Shown: piece after piece, positions 54,706 to 64,000 of the stretch | Layout: each line of letters begins with the position of its first letter | Position numbering within the stretch: the first letter of the stretch is position 1 | Source of the DNA: Litoditis marina | Lineage: Eukaryota; Nematoda; Chromadorea; Rhabditida; Rhabditidae | NCBI GenBank assembly: GCA_964036275.1 | Contig: OZ038433.1 | Location: forward strand, 28,193,485-28,257,484 | DNA length: 64,000 nucleotides | Direction of reading: 5' to 3' | The notes under the pieces: generated by a model | The model's input: only the letters and a program-made list of their open reading frames with translations | Database searches by the model: none | Told to the model about the DNA's origin: nothing | Program-made: the position numbers and the translations under genes

Positions 54706-56555
54706 GAATGTATCATTTGTTTTTGTGGTTTCCGCGGTAGCACAGTAGGATCAGTTTTACAGATGTGGCGTGATCAATGTTACTAACTACATGAATTACG
54801 TCACTACACTTACAGAACAAGCCGTTGTAATTTTGAACAGACGCCCAACCCTATCAGAAACTCAGAATCTATACTGTGACCCTAAAGCGGTGACGGTGAC
54901 ACATCTTGCTCTTCATCAAATGACATGAAACAAACAAAGGCAACTCCAAACAGCTACGTCCTATAACTTTTTGAAAAACTTTCTGTTTGGTACGCCGATG
55001 CAAAAAAAAACTACTTTTCAGTTTAAATATCACTTCTCATTCTAGCTTCTAAGTTTTACCGAATAAGGCTCGCGCTAAGATGTGATAGATCTGTAAGTGC
55101 AACTGGGAAAATATATCTTTCATATGAAAGTGATCAGATGAGTTTCGTCATAGTTTCTTCTGTTTCACAGTCCGCTCCGAACATGTGAATCAAACAAGAT
55201 TATAAAACCGGTTTCAAAAATTAAGCTCTCGATAAAGATTTTCTATAGTGCCTAGAAACAGTTCCGACTCAGTTTGAGTCAGCACTACAAAGTATGAGGT
55301 TAATTGTTTTTAAAATAGTCCTTTCTTTTCAAAATGATTCTGTACAGTGTATTTGTAGTTTGATCTTATTCCTCTTCGGTGCATCTAAATTTCAAAAATT
55401 CAGCATGTATCGAGTTCAAACTACAACTCCGTGGTGTACGTCTCCTTCACTTCAATTTTTTGGTCAATAAAAGACACTAAAAACTCACACGAATGGGAAG
55501 GTGTCTCTTGGCAGTTTTGCATCGAATGTAAACGTCATGACCTTTGTTTGGACGATGACAGTAGAAGGTGTAAGATAGATGAGAAAGAGGACATTTATAC
55601 ATCAGAACCGTTTTGCCACCACGAACTGAGGGCATGCTAACACCCTTAAAAAATTGTGGGAGCGGCCGAAACCGAAGCTACAGACACGGAAGAGGTAGAT
55701 GTACAGAGAGAGGAAGACGAACTAGGTTCGTCAGAAGTGACAGCAATGGCATCAGGAAAAAGTGAGCCAGTGCTACCAAGAGAAGATGAGGCAGCTGAGT
55801 GAGATGGGGGAGGAGTTAGAGCTGTGAAGGAAAATAGAGAGAAAGGCGAAGATTGGAAAAAAAAGAAGAGGGTCCATCTACGCCCTGAAGAGGACTAGAG
55901 ATAGATGGAAACCCCGAAAATTGAGAAAGTTGAGAGTACTCTTTTAGAGAGACATTGGACAACAGTGCCGTATAACGAGCGCCGATGAACTTGTTCTGTC
56001 TTATTCAAATTAGCACCTCTTATTTGTGATTGATAGAGGATGGAAGAGAAAACGAGCGGTTTTCTTTGTAAAATTGCTCGACATTCACAAATCACTTTCA
56101 CGCGGACTCCGAAAGTAGGAAACTTCTAAGTATGCATAATGAACCAAAATTACTGTTTCCTTGTTCGTTTCAGTGCGTTCATCGGCTTTTTCGACACAAC
56201 CTCTTCTCTCCATTTCTAAAAACCTACTGTGGGAGACCACTTAAAAATGAACAGTGGTATACGTAGATGTTTGATTTAGTCTGCACGTACTCATGTTAGG
56301 TTTTTATTCCGTATTAGGGAAGAAAATGTGCAAACATCTTTTTTTTTCTGGTTTTCTGAGCGAAGTGTGCACCTGGGACAAATTTCTGCATAATTCCGAG
56401 CTGAGCGAGAGCGGCGCCTAGGACGATCCTATATTTGACCCACTTTTGTGGCTGTCTCGCTCCGGTTTGCGAGCTCAGGAGTACATGTTCAATTGTTACC
56501 CTACTTTTGTACTCACGTTTCTCTTAATCACTTCAATCACGTTTTTCACAACATA
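54706..56555. other. no firm gene; one acidic open stretch
   Basis: A frame without ATG at 55650-55802 encodes about 50 acidic, Ser/Thr/Glu-rich residues (AETEATDTEEVDVQREEDEL) and could be an exon. The 69-aa ORF 55431-55640 has no known similarity. Otherwise AT-rich spacer. Confidence 0.35.
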
Positions 56556-56569
56556 GCCACATTATAGTT

Positions 56570-57495
56570 TTACATAGAGCGCGAGCTCTCTCCTCAACAT
56601 GGAGCGCGAGCTCTCTCCCTAACATAGAGCCCGAGATCTTTCTCTAACATAGAGTGCGAGATCTCTCTCTCTCTAACATAGAGTGCGAGATCTCCCCTTA
56701 ACATAGAGCGCGAGCTCTCTTTCTAACATAGAGCGCGAGCTCTAACATAGAGAACGAGATCTCTTCCTAATATAGAGCGCGAGATCTTTCTCTAACATAG
56801 AGTGCGAGATCTCTCTCTCTCTAACACAGAGTGCGAGATCTCCCCTTAACATAGAGCGCAAGCTTTCTTTCTAACATAGAGCGCGAGCTTTCTCCCTAAC
56901 ATAGATCGCGAGCTCTCTCCCTAACATAGAAAACGAGATCTCTTCCTAATATAGAGAGCGAGATCTCTCCCTAACATAGAGCGCGACATCTCTTCCTAAC
57001 ATGGAGCGCAACATCTCTCCCTAACATAGAGCGCTACATCTTTCCTCAACAGAAAGCGCGGTATCTCTTCCTAACATAGAGCGCGACATCTCTCCCTTAT
57101 ATAGAGCGCGACATGTTGCCCTTACATAGAGCGCAACATCTCTACTTAACATAAAGCGCGACATCTCTCCTTAACATAGAGCGCAACATATCTACTCAAC
57201 ATAGAGCGCGACATCTCTCCTTAACATAGAGCGCGACATCTCTTCCTGAGATAGAGCGCAACATCTCCCCTTGACATAGAGCGCGACATCTCTCGAACAT
57301 AGAGCGCAACATCTCCCCTTAACATAGAGCGCAACATCTCTCCTTAACATAAAGCGCGACATCTTTCCTTAACATGACCAAATACATCTTTCCATAACAT
57401 AGAGCGCGACATATCTCCTAACATAGAGCGCGACATCTTTCCTTAAGATAGAGCGCGACATCTTTCCTTAACATAGAGCGCAACATCTCCCCTTA
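56570..57495. repeat. 25-bp minisatellite, about 37 units
   Basis: Units of about 25 bp built on AACATAGAGCGCGAC plus ATCTCTCCTT. The left part (to about 56960) uses GAGCTCTC and GAGATCTC variants, while the right part uses GACATCTC and CAACATCTC. The two variant groups form separate blocks. No open frame runs through. Confidence 0.93.
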
Positions 57496-57734
57496 ATCGA
57501 AGTTTGTGTGAACATTTCTCTGAGTACGTATGCTAGAACATCCTAGCGCCTCCATCCCTTCCTGCCCCTCTTGTTTTGAGCAATTCATTTTCATGTCACT
57601 GTGGGATGTAACAGCAGATAAGTGTCGTATAATGAGACTCAAATTGAGATGGAGACCACCACATTCTGATGTGATTCACACTTTTCCAGTCACTAGAAAA
57701 TACACAAACTTCGATTGAAACAATTAAAGCAGTA

Positions 57735-58134
57735 TTGTTGGTTTTCTTGTTAGACCGAACACGAGGTGATATGATGTTCTTTATTTAGTGCTGACGTTTC
57801 GGCGGGTTCGCCTTCTTCAGAGCCTGAAAAAGGCATCAGTCAACTATTTACAACAAAATCGATACAGTCGCGCCGGAATTCAACTCGAAAGTATTCCAAA
57901 TAGTGCATAGAGAGCATGACTAACTCAAATCTAACAGAGCTTTGACACACCCTATCCACCTTACTACTTATGGAATACTTTCGAGTTGAATTCCGGCGCG
58001 ACTGTATCGATTTTGTTGTAAGTAGTTGACTGATGCCTTTTTCAGGCTCTGAAGAAGGCGAACCCGCCGAAACGTCAGCACTAAATAAAGAACATCATAT
58101 CACCTCGTGTTCGGTCTAACAAGAAAACCAACAA
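57735..58134. mobile_element. 400-bp hairpin MITE, TSD TA
   Basis: Near-perfect inverted arms of about 165 bp (TTGTTGGTTTTCTTGTTAG... GACGTTTCGGCGGGTTCGCC ... CGCGCCGGAATTCAACTCG) around a loop of about 70 bp. TA flanks both ends (57733-57734, 58135-58136), as for Tc1/mariner-mobilised MITEs. No coding sequence. A transcript would form a very long hairpin RNA. Confidence 0.92.
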
Positions 58135-58539
58135 TACATTACACAAATGCCGAGGTTCAAAGACGATAGGACATGGAGAATTAAAGCAGTTACATATACT
58201 AGAAGTAAATTGAATAGTCACGTGAAGTTAGTATTCTAATGAGGGATTGTGCACTTTGGCATTGCACGTTGCTGAGTTCTGTTATGTTCAACATGTTTCT
58301 CGTGACTGTGCCATTGAATGACAGTATAACTGTACTGTTGGTCTGTCGGATCATTCAATCTCCTTTTTCGTCGACTTGGTTAATGCGAATCTTGAAATCC
58401 TGGCTGTAAAACGCTCAATATTTAATAGATAATGACATAAGACCTTCCTATTCGAAAAATGTAAGTTTGGCTTCTTTTTCTGTTCTAGAAACAAAGTGAA
58501 AATCACAATAACACAATCACAATACGAACGCGTTATATC

Positions 58540-58999
58540 CGTCGTATGTGTCGTGTTGAAAGAATACACTGTTCTAAACCATGATACGAAAATCTACCAA
58601 AATTTCTCAGAAAATGAAAGTAGAGAACATTTGCAAGAGTCCATTGACACTATGTATTTTTGGTCGGTTCAGTGGGAGTTACCTTTGTCAGTGGAAAAAA
58701 CCAAAGTGCTTCACATTGGTAGTAGAAATCCTAAGAATGTGTACACCGTAAATGGAACTATGATAGGTGGTTGTGAAACTGTACGTGACTTAGGTTTCAC
58801 TATTACAAGTACCTTTGCCGATCATTGCAAGCGAATAGTAGCTGATGCGAAGAGAAGAACATTTAATATGTTCAAGTGTTTGAAATTGAAGAATAACTTA
58901 ACATGGATTAAGGTTCACAAAACATATATCCGTCCGCTTGTTGAAAGTGGTTGTACTGTCTTCAACTCCGAAAGAATGTATGTTAGAGCGATTGAATAG
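58540..58999 (+). pseudogene. LINE RT C-terminal fragment
   Basis: The plus-strand frame has HDTKIYQ (where FADDTKIY is expected), WSVQWELPLSVEKTKVLHIG, VRDLGFTIT and VHKTYIRPLVESGCTVFN. This is the region after the RT active site of a CR1-like LINE, clearly different from the LINE at 35-51 kb. Truncated on both sides. Confidence 0.78.
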
Positions 59000-59062
59000 G
59001 TGCAGAATGACTTTACTAGAAAGTTGTTCATGCGGCAAGGAGGTTATATTCTGAGAAAGTGT

Positions 59063-59155
59063 TGACCATGGCAAACCCAAAATGTTGAAGCCCCGCCCAC
59101 ATTTTTGGGTTTGCCATGGTCAAATCGGAATTTTGGAAATGCCATGGTCAAAATG
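59063..59155. repeat. short CCATGGCAAACCC foldback repeat
   Basis: TTGACCATGGCAAACCCAAA on the left is answered by TTTGGGTTTGCCATGGTCAA and a further GCCATGGTCAAAAT on the right. Same motif as 62920-63092. Confidence 0.8.
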
Positions 59156-59574
59156 TACACATCTAATGCTCAATGGTTAAGACCACTCCAATATCAAAAA
59201 CGGTTGTTTAGAATTTATAACTTTTCGAAAAGTTATATAATTAAATTAGATAAGCAAAACTCCCGTTGATAAGATCATCACAATACAAGTAAACACAAAT
59301 ATGATCATTTTATAATTGTTTTTGTAGTTCTACGTCATAAGCTGTACAATTTGAAGCAACTATGACAATATTATGTTCAAGTAACTCCTTATTACAATAA
59401 TAAATACAGTACATTTCTCTCAATAATGGTTCGCTACCTGTATTTTCACTCTGCGCAAAGCTCACTGACAGCACAAACCGCGCCCCACATATCCGTACTG
59501 TGTACATTTCAGACCTTTATTCGAGCTCATTTTCGAAATTCGAAAATTTCTATTTTTCATTTTTATTGTTATAA
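59156..59574. other. no gene recognised
   Basis: AT-rich, with small ORFs on both strands that overlap one another and have no domain. Confidence 0.5.
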
Positions 59575-61145
59575 ATTGGATATATTTAAGTATTTCTGTT
59601 ATTGTAATTTAGTTAAGCCTATGATCAATGGAATTTTTAGTGAATCCAACCTCATCAACTATTGTAGAACGCTAGAATTAGGTTTATAGGCAGAATTTTA
59701 GGCCACACATGTTTTTTTTAGTAATTTAACTTCAGAGAAAGATGCAACGTGCTGAGACATTCTATTTTACAGTTCTTAAAGTTGGAAGTATGTTCCTTGT
59801 TAGCAGTAGAATTGGAAATTTAAGCATTTGTATGTTATTATCTCTCTTTTTCTTTTGATTTTTGCTGCTAGTTTTTAGCTCTCACTGAATATAAGTGCAT
59901 TTTTATATTCCTTAGTCTCAAATTGAGTACTGATTACGCTTATTTCAGTTCGCCCGGACGTGGCTTTCTCAGAACTCCGGGATTTGATCTGGAGTGCAAC
60001 TTATTAAGGTTGGTTCAAACACTCGCGCTGCGCACACTCGGTCCTCAAAAAAATTCTAAGTGAAATCAATTATTTCAAAGTTTCATTACTACTAGTGAGC
60101 ACATTTAACTTTAAGTACACTCAAAAATTGTTTTCATTCGTTACTTATATCCAGAGCTCACATGATCTTAGATTTGTTTGTGTTATATACCAACCCAGTG
60201 CCTTCATAGGTATAACATCAGCTGGTTTCTTCGGATAGTTCATATTTTGTATGCTATGTTAATGATTGTCCTGTACTTGTTAATGTTACAGGAAATAATC
60301 GCTAAATCTCTTGCGAGGATGTTCACGTCGGATACAGCAAGATATTCTATCGAAATCTCGGTGGTTAGTTTAGTTTTCTGTATTTTATTTCTCTTTTTGA
60401 GTGAGACATTCAGAAATGTCGTGCAATAGCGGATATTTAATTGTAAATAAGTCGCTTTGAGGTACATCAAGTCTCTTGACCAATACGTTAAAACTATTCA
60501 TAAAATGGACCATCTTTGCATTAAGTTAAGACAGACTAGTTTTTCTGATATTGAACGGGCTTTTAAATTTTTCTGCCGATTTTCGAAGCTCGGGAGATCT
60601 TTTTGAAGCAAAATCACCTATTGTAATCTCTTTTTGTGTAAGTTGGTTATAGCCAGCGTGGTTTTATTTAATTATTATTGATATTGTACTTTAGTTAAGC
60701 ATATGATGGACAGACTAGACGACGAAAATTATTTCGTTTTCAGATGTAAACACGTAAAAACTTAGAAATTTTTTAAAAAGGTAGACCGCTTTTCATCTTT
60801 TCGGCTGAAAAGTAGTTTATTTTTCGAATATTTTTGGACAACCTTGCTGGTGTATGATTATGCGTGACCCCCCACTAACTATCGTAGAACGCTATGAATG
60901 GGTTCTGGCAAAATTTCAGGCCAGACATGACATTTGTCTCAGTTAGGTTAGCTAACCGCGCGGTTGTAGAAATAACCTTTTGGTTAGTAAAGAGGCTAGG
61001 CATCGTGATTCGGGACGTTGTATTTGCTGTGTTGTGCTGTGATCATTCGGTTCATTTCAAATCATTCGCCAACTTACCGCTCATTTCAGGAGGTGGCCGG
61101 ACGTGACTTTCTGAGTTCAAGCTGCAGTGCTACATCTTGAGGTTG
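59575..61145. repeat. two diverged direct copies of a 450-bp segment
   Basis: 59575-60030 and 60680-61145 share, in order, TTTAGTTAAGC(C/A)TATGAT, CTAT(T/C)GTAGAACGCTA, AATTT(T/C)AGGCCA(C/G)ACATG, TTATTTCAG or TCATTTCAG, and CCGGACGTG(G/A)CTTTCT. Spacing differs, so the duplication is old. No ORF is conserved between copies. 60178-60429 encodes a hydrophobic 83-aa ORF of unknown value. Confidence 0.6.
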
Positions 61146-61269
61146 TTTTTCATGATCCTCACTTGCGCAAATGTGTCTGCGTTTATGAATGGGTTATAGC
61201 CAACTATTAGTGCAGCACTCGACACTACATGTTTATCTGTTAATACCAAATATGTACACTATATTCCAG

Positions 61270-61548
61270 TGGCCACGTCTACCAGTCTGTGCATCGATAG
61301 GGTTTCCATATGGAAACTGGTTGTGGTCTCCGTGGTCAGTTTCGTCTTGGGAGGCTGTCTGGTCGCCGGATTATGAGCCACTCGCGCCGTCACCGGTTGG
61401 TTACTATTCAAATGCCACTAGTTGGTGGTTTACGGACAACCCCCCCCCCCCTCTTGAGTTTTTTGAAACCTGGCAGCCTGGCTGCTTACTGAACATACTT
61501 TTTCATGCTGTTTTTCGGCTTCAAATAGAGAATTTCCCAAGCAGCTAA
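61270..61548 (+). CDS. candidate exon, Trp/Pro/Tyr-rich protein
   Basis: The ATATTCCAG acceptor opens a frame starting WPRLPVCASIGFPYGNWLW and then rich in Trp, Ser, Pro and Tyr (SPWSVSSWEAVW, YYSNATSWWFTDN). A run of about 12 C at 61439-61452 encodes PPPP, after which the frame stays open to 61548 with less coding character. If the C-run is miscounted the true end differs. An ATG at 61189 in the same frame would also allow an unspliced ORF of 119 aa. No family recognised. Confidence 0.4.
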   Translation, partial: WPRLPVCASIGFPYGNWLWSPWSVSSWEAVWSPDYEPLAPSPVGYYSNATSWWFTDNPPPPLEFFETWQPGCLLNILFHAVFRLQIENFPSS

Positions 61549-62077
61549 TGATCTCTTAAATATAAATTATAAATGCGTTCGTATAAATTATATGTTATCT
61601 ACAATCTACTTAATTGTGACCAAGGAGTTCATTTCTTTTATGATACTCACTTAGGTGCTATTAATGGTTTTAACCGGGCTGCCTCTCTCCAATAATGGTA
61701 ACCTGAAACCAATCTGTTAACTTTCATTTCTATTTATAGAAGTGGTTCTTTTGGACAGTAATGTCGAAATTGGCTCAACGCAAACACTTTGAACGGGATG
61801 AATTATGCCTGATGAATACACAATTTTAAGCAGATTGACCAAAATCCAGTCCAGCTTAATGTACACTTTATCACTCAGAAGTTAGAAACGTCCTTCGTAT
61901 GAAATACGTAGTTCCCATTATGGTTTTTGCAAATACGTTGTTGTTATTTCTCCCCATCTGACCATATTTTTTTTCCAGAGTCCAGACCCCTACGGGTCTT
62001 TCCTCTGACTACTACCACCGTCTCCCAAGTAGACCGTCCGCTCGTCTGCCGCCTTCGCGGAAAAACTCGAAAGCCTT

Positions 62078-62151
62078 CTCGCCAAATGCCTTGTGAAGCC
62101 GGTTCCTCAATGGATCGATCGTTTTGCTCAACGGTTTGATTATTAATCAAT
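62078..62151 (+). CDS. candidate terminal exon segment
   Basis: A plus frame encodes EKLESLLAKCLVKPVPQWID and ends RFAQRFDY-stop at 62151, an amphipathic, coding-like C-terminus. Upstream in the same frame stops occur at about 62008 and 62032, so an acceptor near 62033 (CCCAAGTAG) would be needed. The TTTTTTTTCCAG at 61968-61979 opens other frames. Speculative. Confidence 0.25.
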
Positions 62152-62159
62152 CGTATTGT

Positions 62160-62919
62160 TTTTGGTATTTTCCATGCTGTAGCTGTAGTTGTAGACAACT
62201 GAATTATTGCTCTGTAGTATTTTCCCCTGTACTATCTTCTCTCTTTTCTACGAGTTTCCTTCACATTACGTGTAGTTCACTGCAGTTTCGAATCTTTTCA
62301 ATAACTTAAAACACATGTCCAAACTACTGAACAGTTGGGGTCCCGGGGCTTCACGCCTGTTCTGTTTCTTGTTGCTGGAACAGTGCTGCGCTCGCCCTTG
62401 TCCGCTGATCTCAATTGATACACATATGTTTATTCATTAACTACGAAGAGAAAAAGCGAAAGCGACATACAAAATATGTGTATCATACGATTTTGTACTG
62501 GTTAGTGTTAGTGAATTTTCATGGATGCTTTTTGATTTCACGTTTTACTCGTGAAAAGTAGTGTCTCGCCCTCACGTGAAAAAGTTGATGTGGCAAGAGG
62601 GGCGAGTGCAGCAAATAAGTAGGCGCTGTTTATCATAGCTGTCCAACAGTCATTATGTTCCCTATTCACGTTTGTTCTTGATTATTTTGTCAATCTGTGA
62701 TCTTTTCAACAAGTTTCATATTAGGCGTACGACCAAATGTTGATTAACTTCTTTTGATTCTCACTTTCTTACAGCATGTTCAGTTATAATCTATTTATTA
62801 TTTGTTAAAATTGTTTTTATTGACTGATTGTTATATTCAGTGTTGTATGCAAATAAATTATTGTTTGGCTTTGTCGGCGAAATGAAAGATGAAATTCAGT
62901 ATTGAATAATGGTTTTCAA
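62160..62919. other. no gene recognised
   Basis: AT-rich, with only short ORFs (62124-62309 Cys-rich, probably chance). Confidence 0.45.
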
Positions 62920-63092
62920 CTGGACCATGGCAAACCCAAAATTTGACCATGGCAAACCCAAATGATTTGACCATGGCAAATCCATTTTTTGACCATGGCA
63001 GCGTGTACGCATGCCATGGTCAAAATTTGGGTTTGCCATGGTCAAAATTTGGGTTTGCCATGGTCAAAATTTGGGTTTGCCATGGTCAAATG
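62920..63092. repeat. inverted tandem CCATGG foldback repeat
   Basis: Four copies of a roughly 22-bp unit, GACCATGGCAAACCCAAA or close, are followed after CAGCGTGTACG by five inverted copies, GCCATGGTCAAAATTTGGG. Each unit is centred on the palindrome CCATGG, so both the units and the whole array are self-complementary. The 68-aa ORF across it is a shadow. Confidence 0.9.
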
Positions 63093-63699
63093 TTTTTCGA
63101 AGTAGCTACTGCAAAATACCGTCCGCTGAGTTTAGAAACCGAAAGTTAGGTAGTTAGGTCTTCATTCACTTGAAAAACGACGCAAAGTTTTTGACTTGAT
63201 CATGGTACACAAAATTGTTAACGAACAATCAGGCCTCACTGCATCAAACTTCTACTCGGAGAATTGAGCGAGCCGGCCGCGACCAACTGCGTCAGCCAGT
63301 AGGTCGCGGCCGGCTCATTTCTTTTAAAACAACGCCTTAATCAGTATATGCGGGGTTTACAAGCGTGCAGAGCATCAAACGGAACGGATTAACCATTTCG
63401 AAATTATTTCGCAATTTTACATCATTATTATTATTTTGTATTTTTGCTCCGTGTTTCTCTTAATTTGTTGTCTCTGAATGCTCCATAAGTTGTTCTGGTT
63501 GTTATTTGAATAGCAGGAGTAGGTTTGATTGCTTTTTTCTCGCTTGAGAACGTTTTCGAGCAAATATTCAGTAAAATATCAAATTTATTTCATAATATCG
63601 TAAATAAATGAATATTTAGTTGTTTACAACTGTATGCGATTGATTTGTTGTCAACCTATTTGATTTATATTAGACATATCTCATTATTTAGTTTTTTAG
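63093..63699. other. no gene; perfect 15-bp GC hairpin at 63270-63316
   Basis: GAGCCGGCCGCGACC (63270-63284) and its exact complement GGTCGCGGCCGGCTC (63302-63316) surround a 17-bp loop in otherwise AT-rich DNA. The remainder is AT-rich, consistent with an intron of the gene at 63700. Confidence 0.6.
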
Positions 63700-63827
63700 A
63701 ATGCCTTGACCGGAGAACGAAAACGTCATTGGATGGATGATAGTTCAGGAATTTCGCTTTACGGCAAGGAAGGAATCCCCACAATGAAGCTGCTCAATTT
63801 TAAACAGGAATCGCTCAAAAGCAGAAG
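63700..63827 (+). CDS. internal exon of a host gene, product not recognised
   Basis: The acceptor TTAGTTTTTTAG (to 63699) and the donor AG followed by GTACGTTA (63828) enclose 128 bp. One frame is fully open: it starts NALTGERKRHWMDDSSGISL, continues YGKEGIPTMKLLNFKQESLK and ends in SR plus two bases. The other two frames have stops. There is no ATG start, so ATG-based ORF lists miss it. Charged, non-repetitive composition suggests a real conserved gene extending off the right edge. Neighbouring exons may include 61270-61548. Confidence 0.6.
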
Positions 63828-64000
63828 GTACGTTATAAAATGTTTCTATTTTCCTCCAATAGAAACATAGAATTTTTTCAAAGTGCATCAGTTAACTTTA
63901 TTTTTGGTTGAACCGAGTACACTGATAATGTGTATTTAATTTTTTAAACTGGTTCTCTCTGTGAATGCTTATTTTTCAATGAATTCACCGTGTTATCCTT

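Overview
The window reads as a nematode genome segment made almost entirely of nested transposable elements, with only a few host-exon candidates near the right edge and around 33.4-34.7 kb. The nematode call is an inference. It rests on a BEL/Pao retroelement whose pol ORF runs into a phlebovirus-type glycoprotein (the Cer7 type of arrangement known from nematodes), on short TTTCAG/TTTTAG-type splice acceptors next to coding-like exons, and on AT-rich spacers full of palindromic MITEs. I do not assign a species. There are no bacterial operons, rRNA genes or intact tRNA genes.

Layout, left to right. 1-3250 is a 25-copy satellite of a 130-bp unit. It runs into a palindromic DNA transposon end (3633-4335), and the same unit occurs once or twice inside other copies of that transposon (18005-24780 inverted, 36137-47077). 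6137-15585 is a BEL/Pao element (BEL1) with GTGGT target duplications. It has an open gag-pol, an accessory zinc-knuckle gene after pol, and a 5' end replaced by a 1420-bp inverted copy of its own gag. 18005-24780 is transposon copy 2, split by a gag-protease LTR element (18142-20533, TSD CATAC) and a 2.24-kb TIR element (20610-22849, TSD TAGT). 26041-33365 holds a minus-strand LTR element without visible RT (element E, tRNA-Gly primer site). Its 5' LTR is split by a gag-only LTR element (element C, 30141-33335).

35405-50981 is one minus-strand LINE broken by three insertions: a tRNA-like/MITE block (49598-50283), a GC-rich MITE in the RT domain (47258-47955), and transposon copy 3 (36137-47077). 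Copy 3 is in turn split by a second BEL element, BEL2 (37372-46554). BEL2 has protease, RT, RNase H, integrase and an env-like glycoprotein in one frame-shifted reading region, plus a spliced zinc-knuckle gene like the one in BEL1.

The right third (51-64 kb) has transposon copy 4, a 25-bp minisatellite (56570-57495), a 400-bp hairpin MITE with TA duplications (57735-58134), a LINE fragment, CCATGG foldback repeats, an old tandem duplication, and plus-strand exon candidates (61270-61548, about 62078-62151, 63700-63827). The most notable points are: a satellite arising from a single transposon-internal unit; a second, spliced, nucleocapsid-like gene 3' of pol in two different BEL elements; and an LTR element whose RNA would be complementary to both the 3' and the 5' end of tRNA-Gly.
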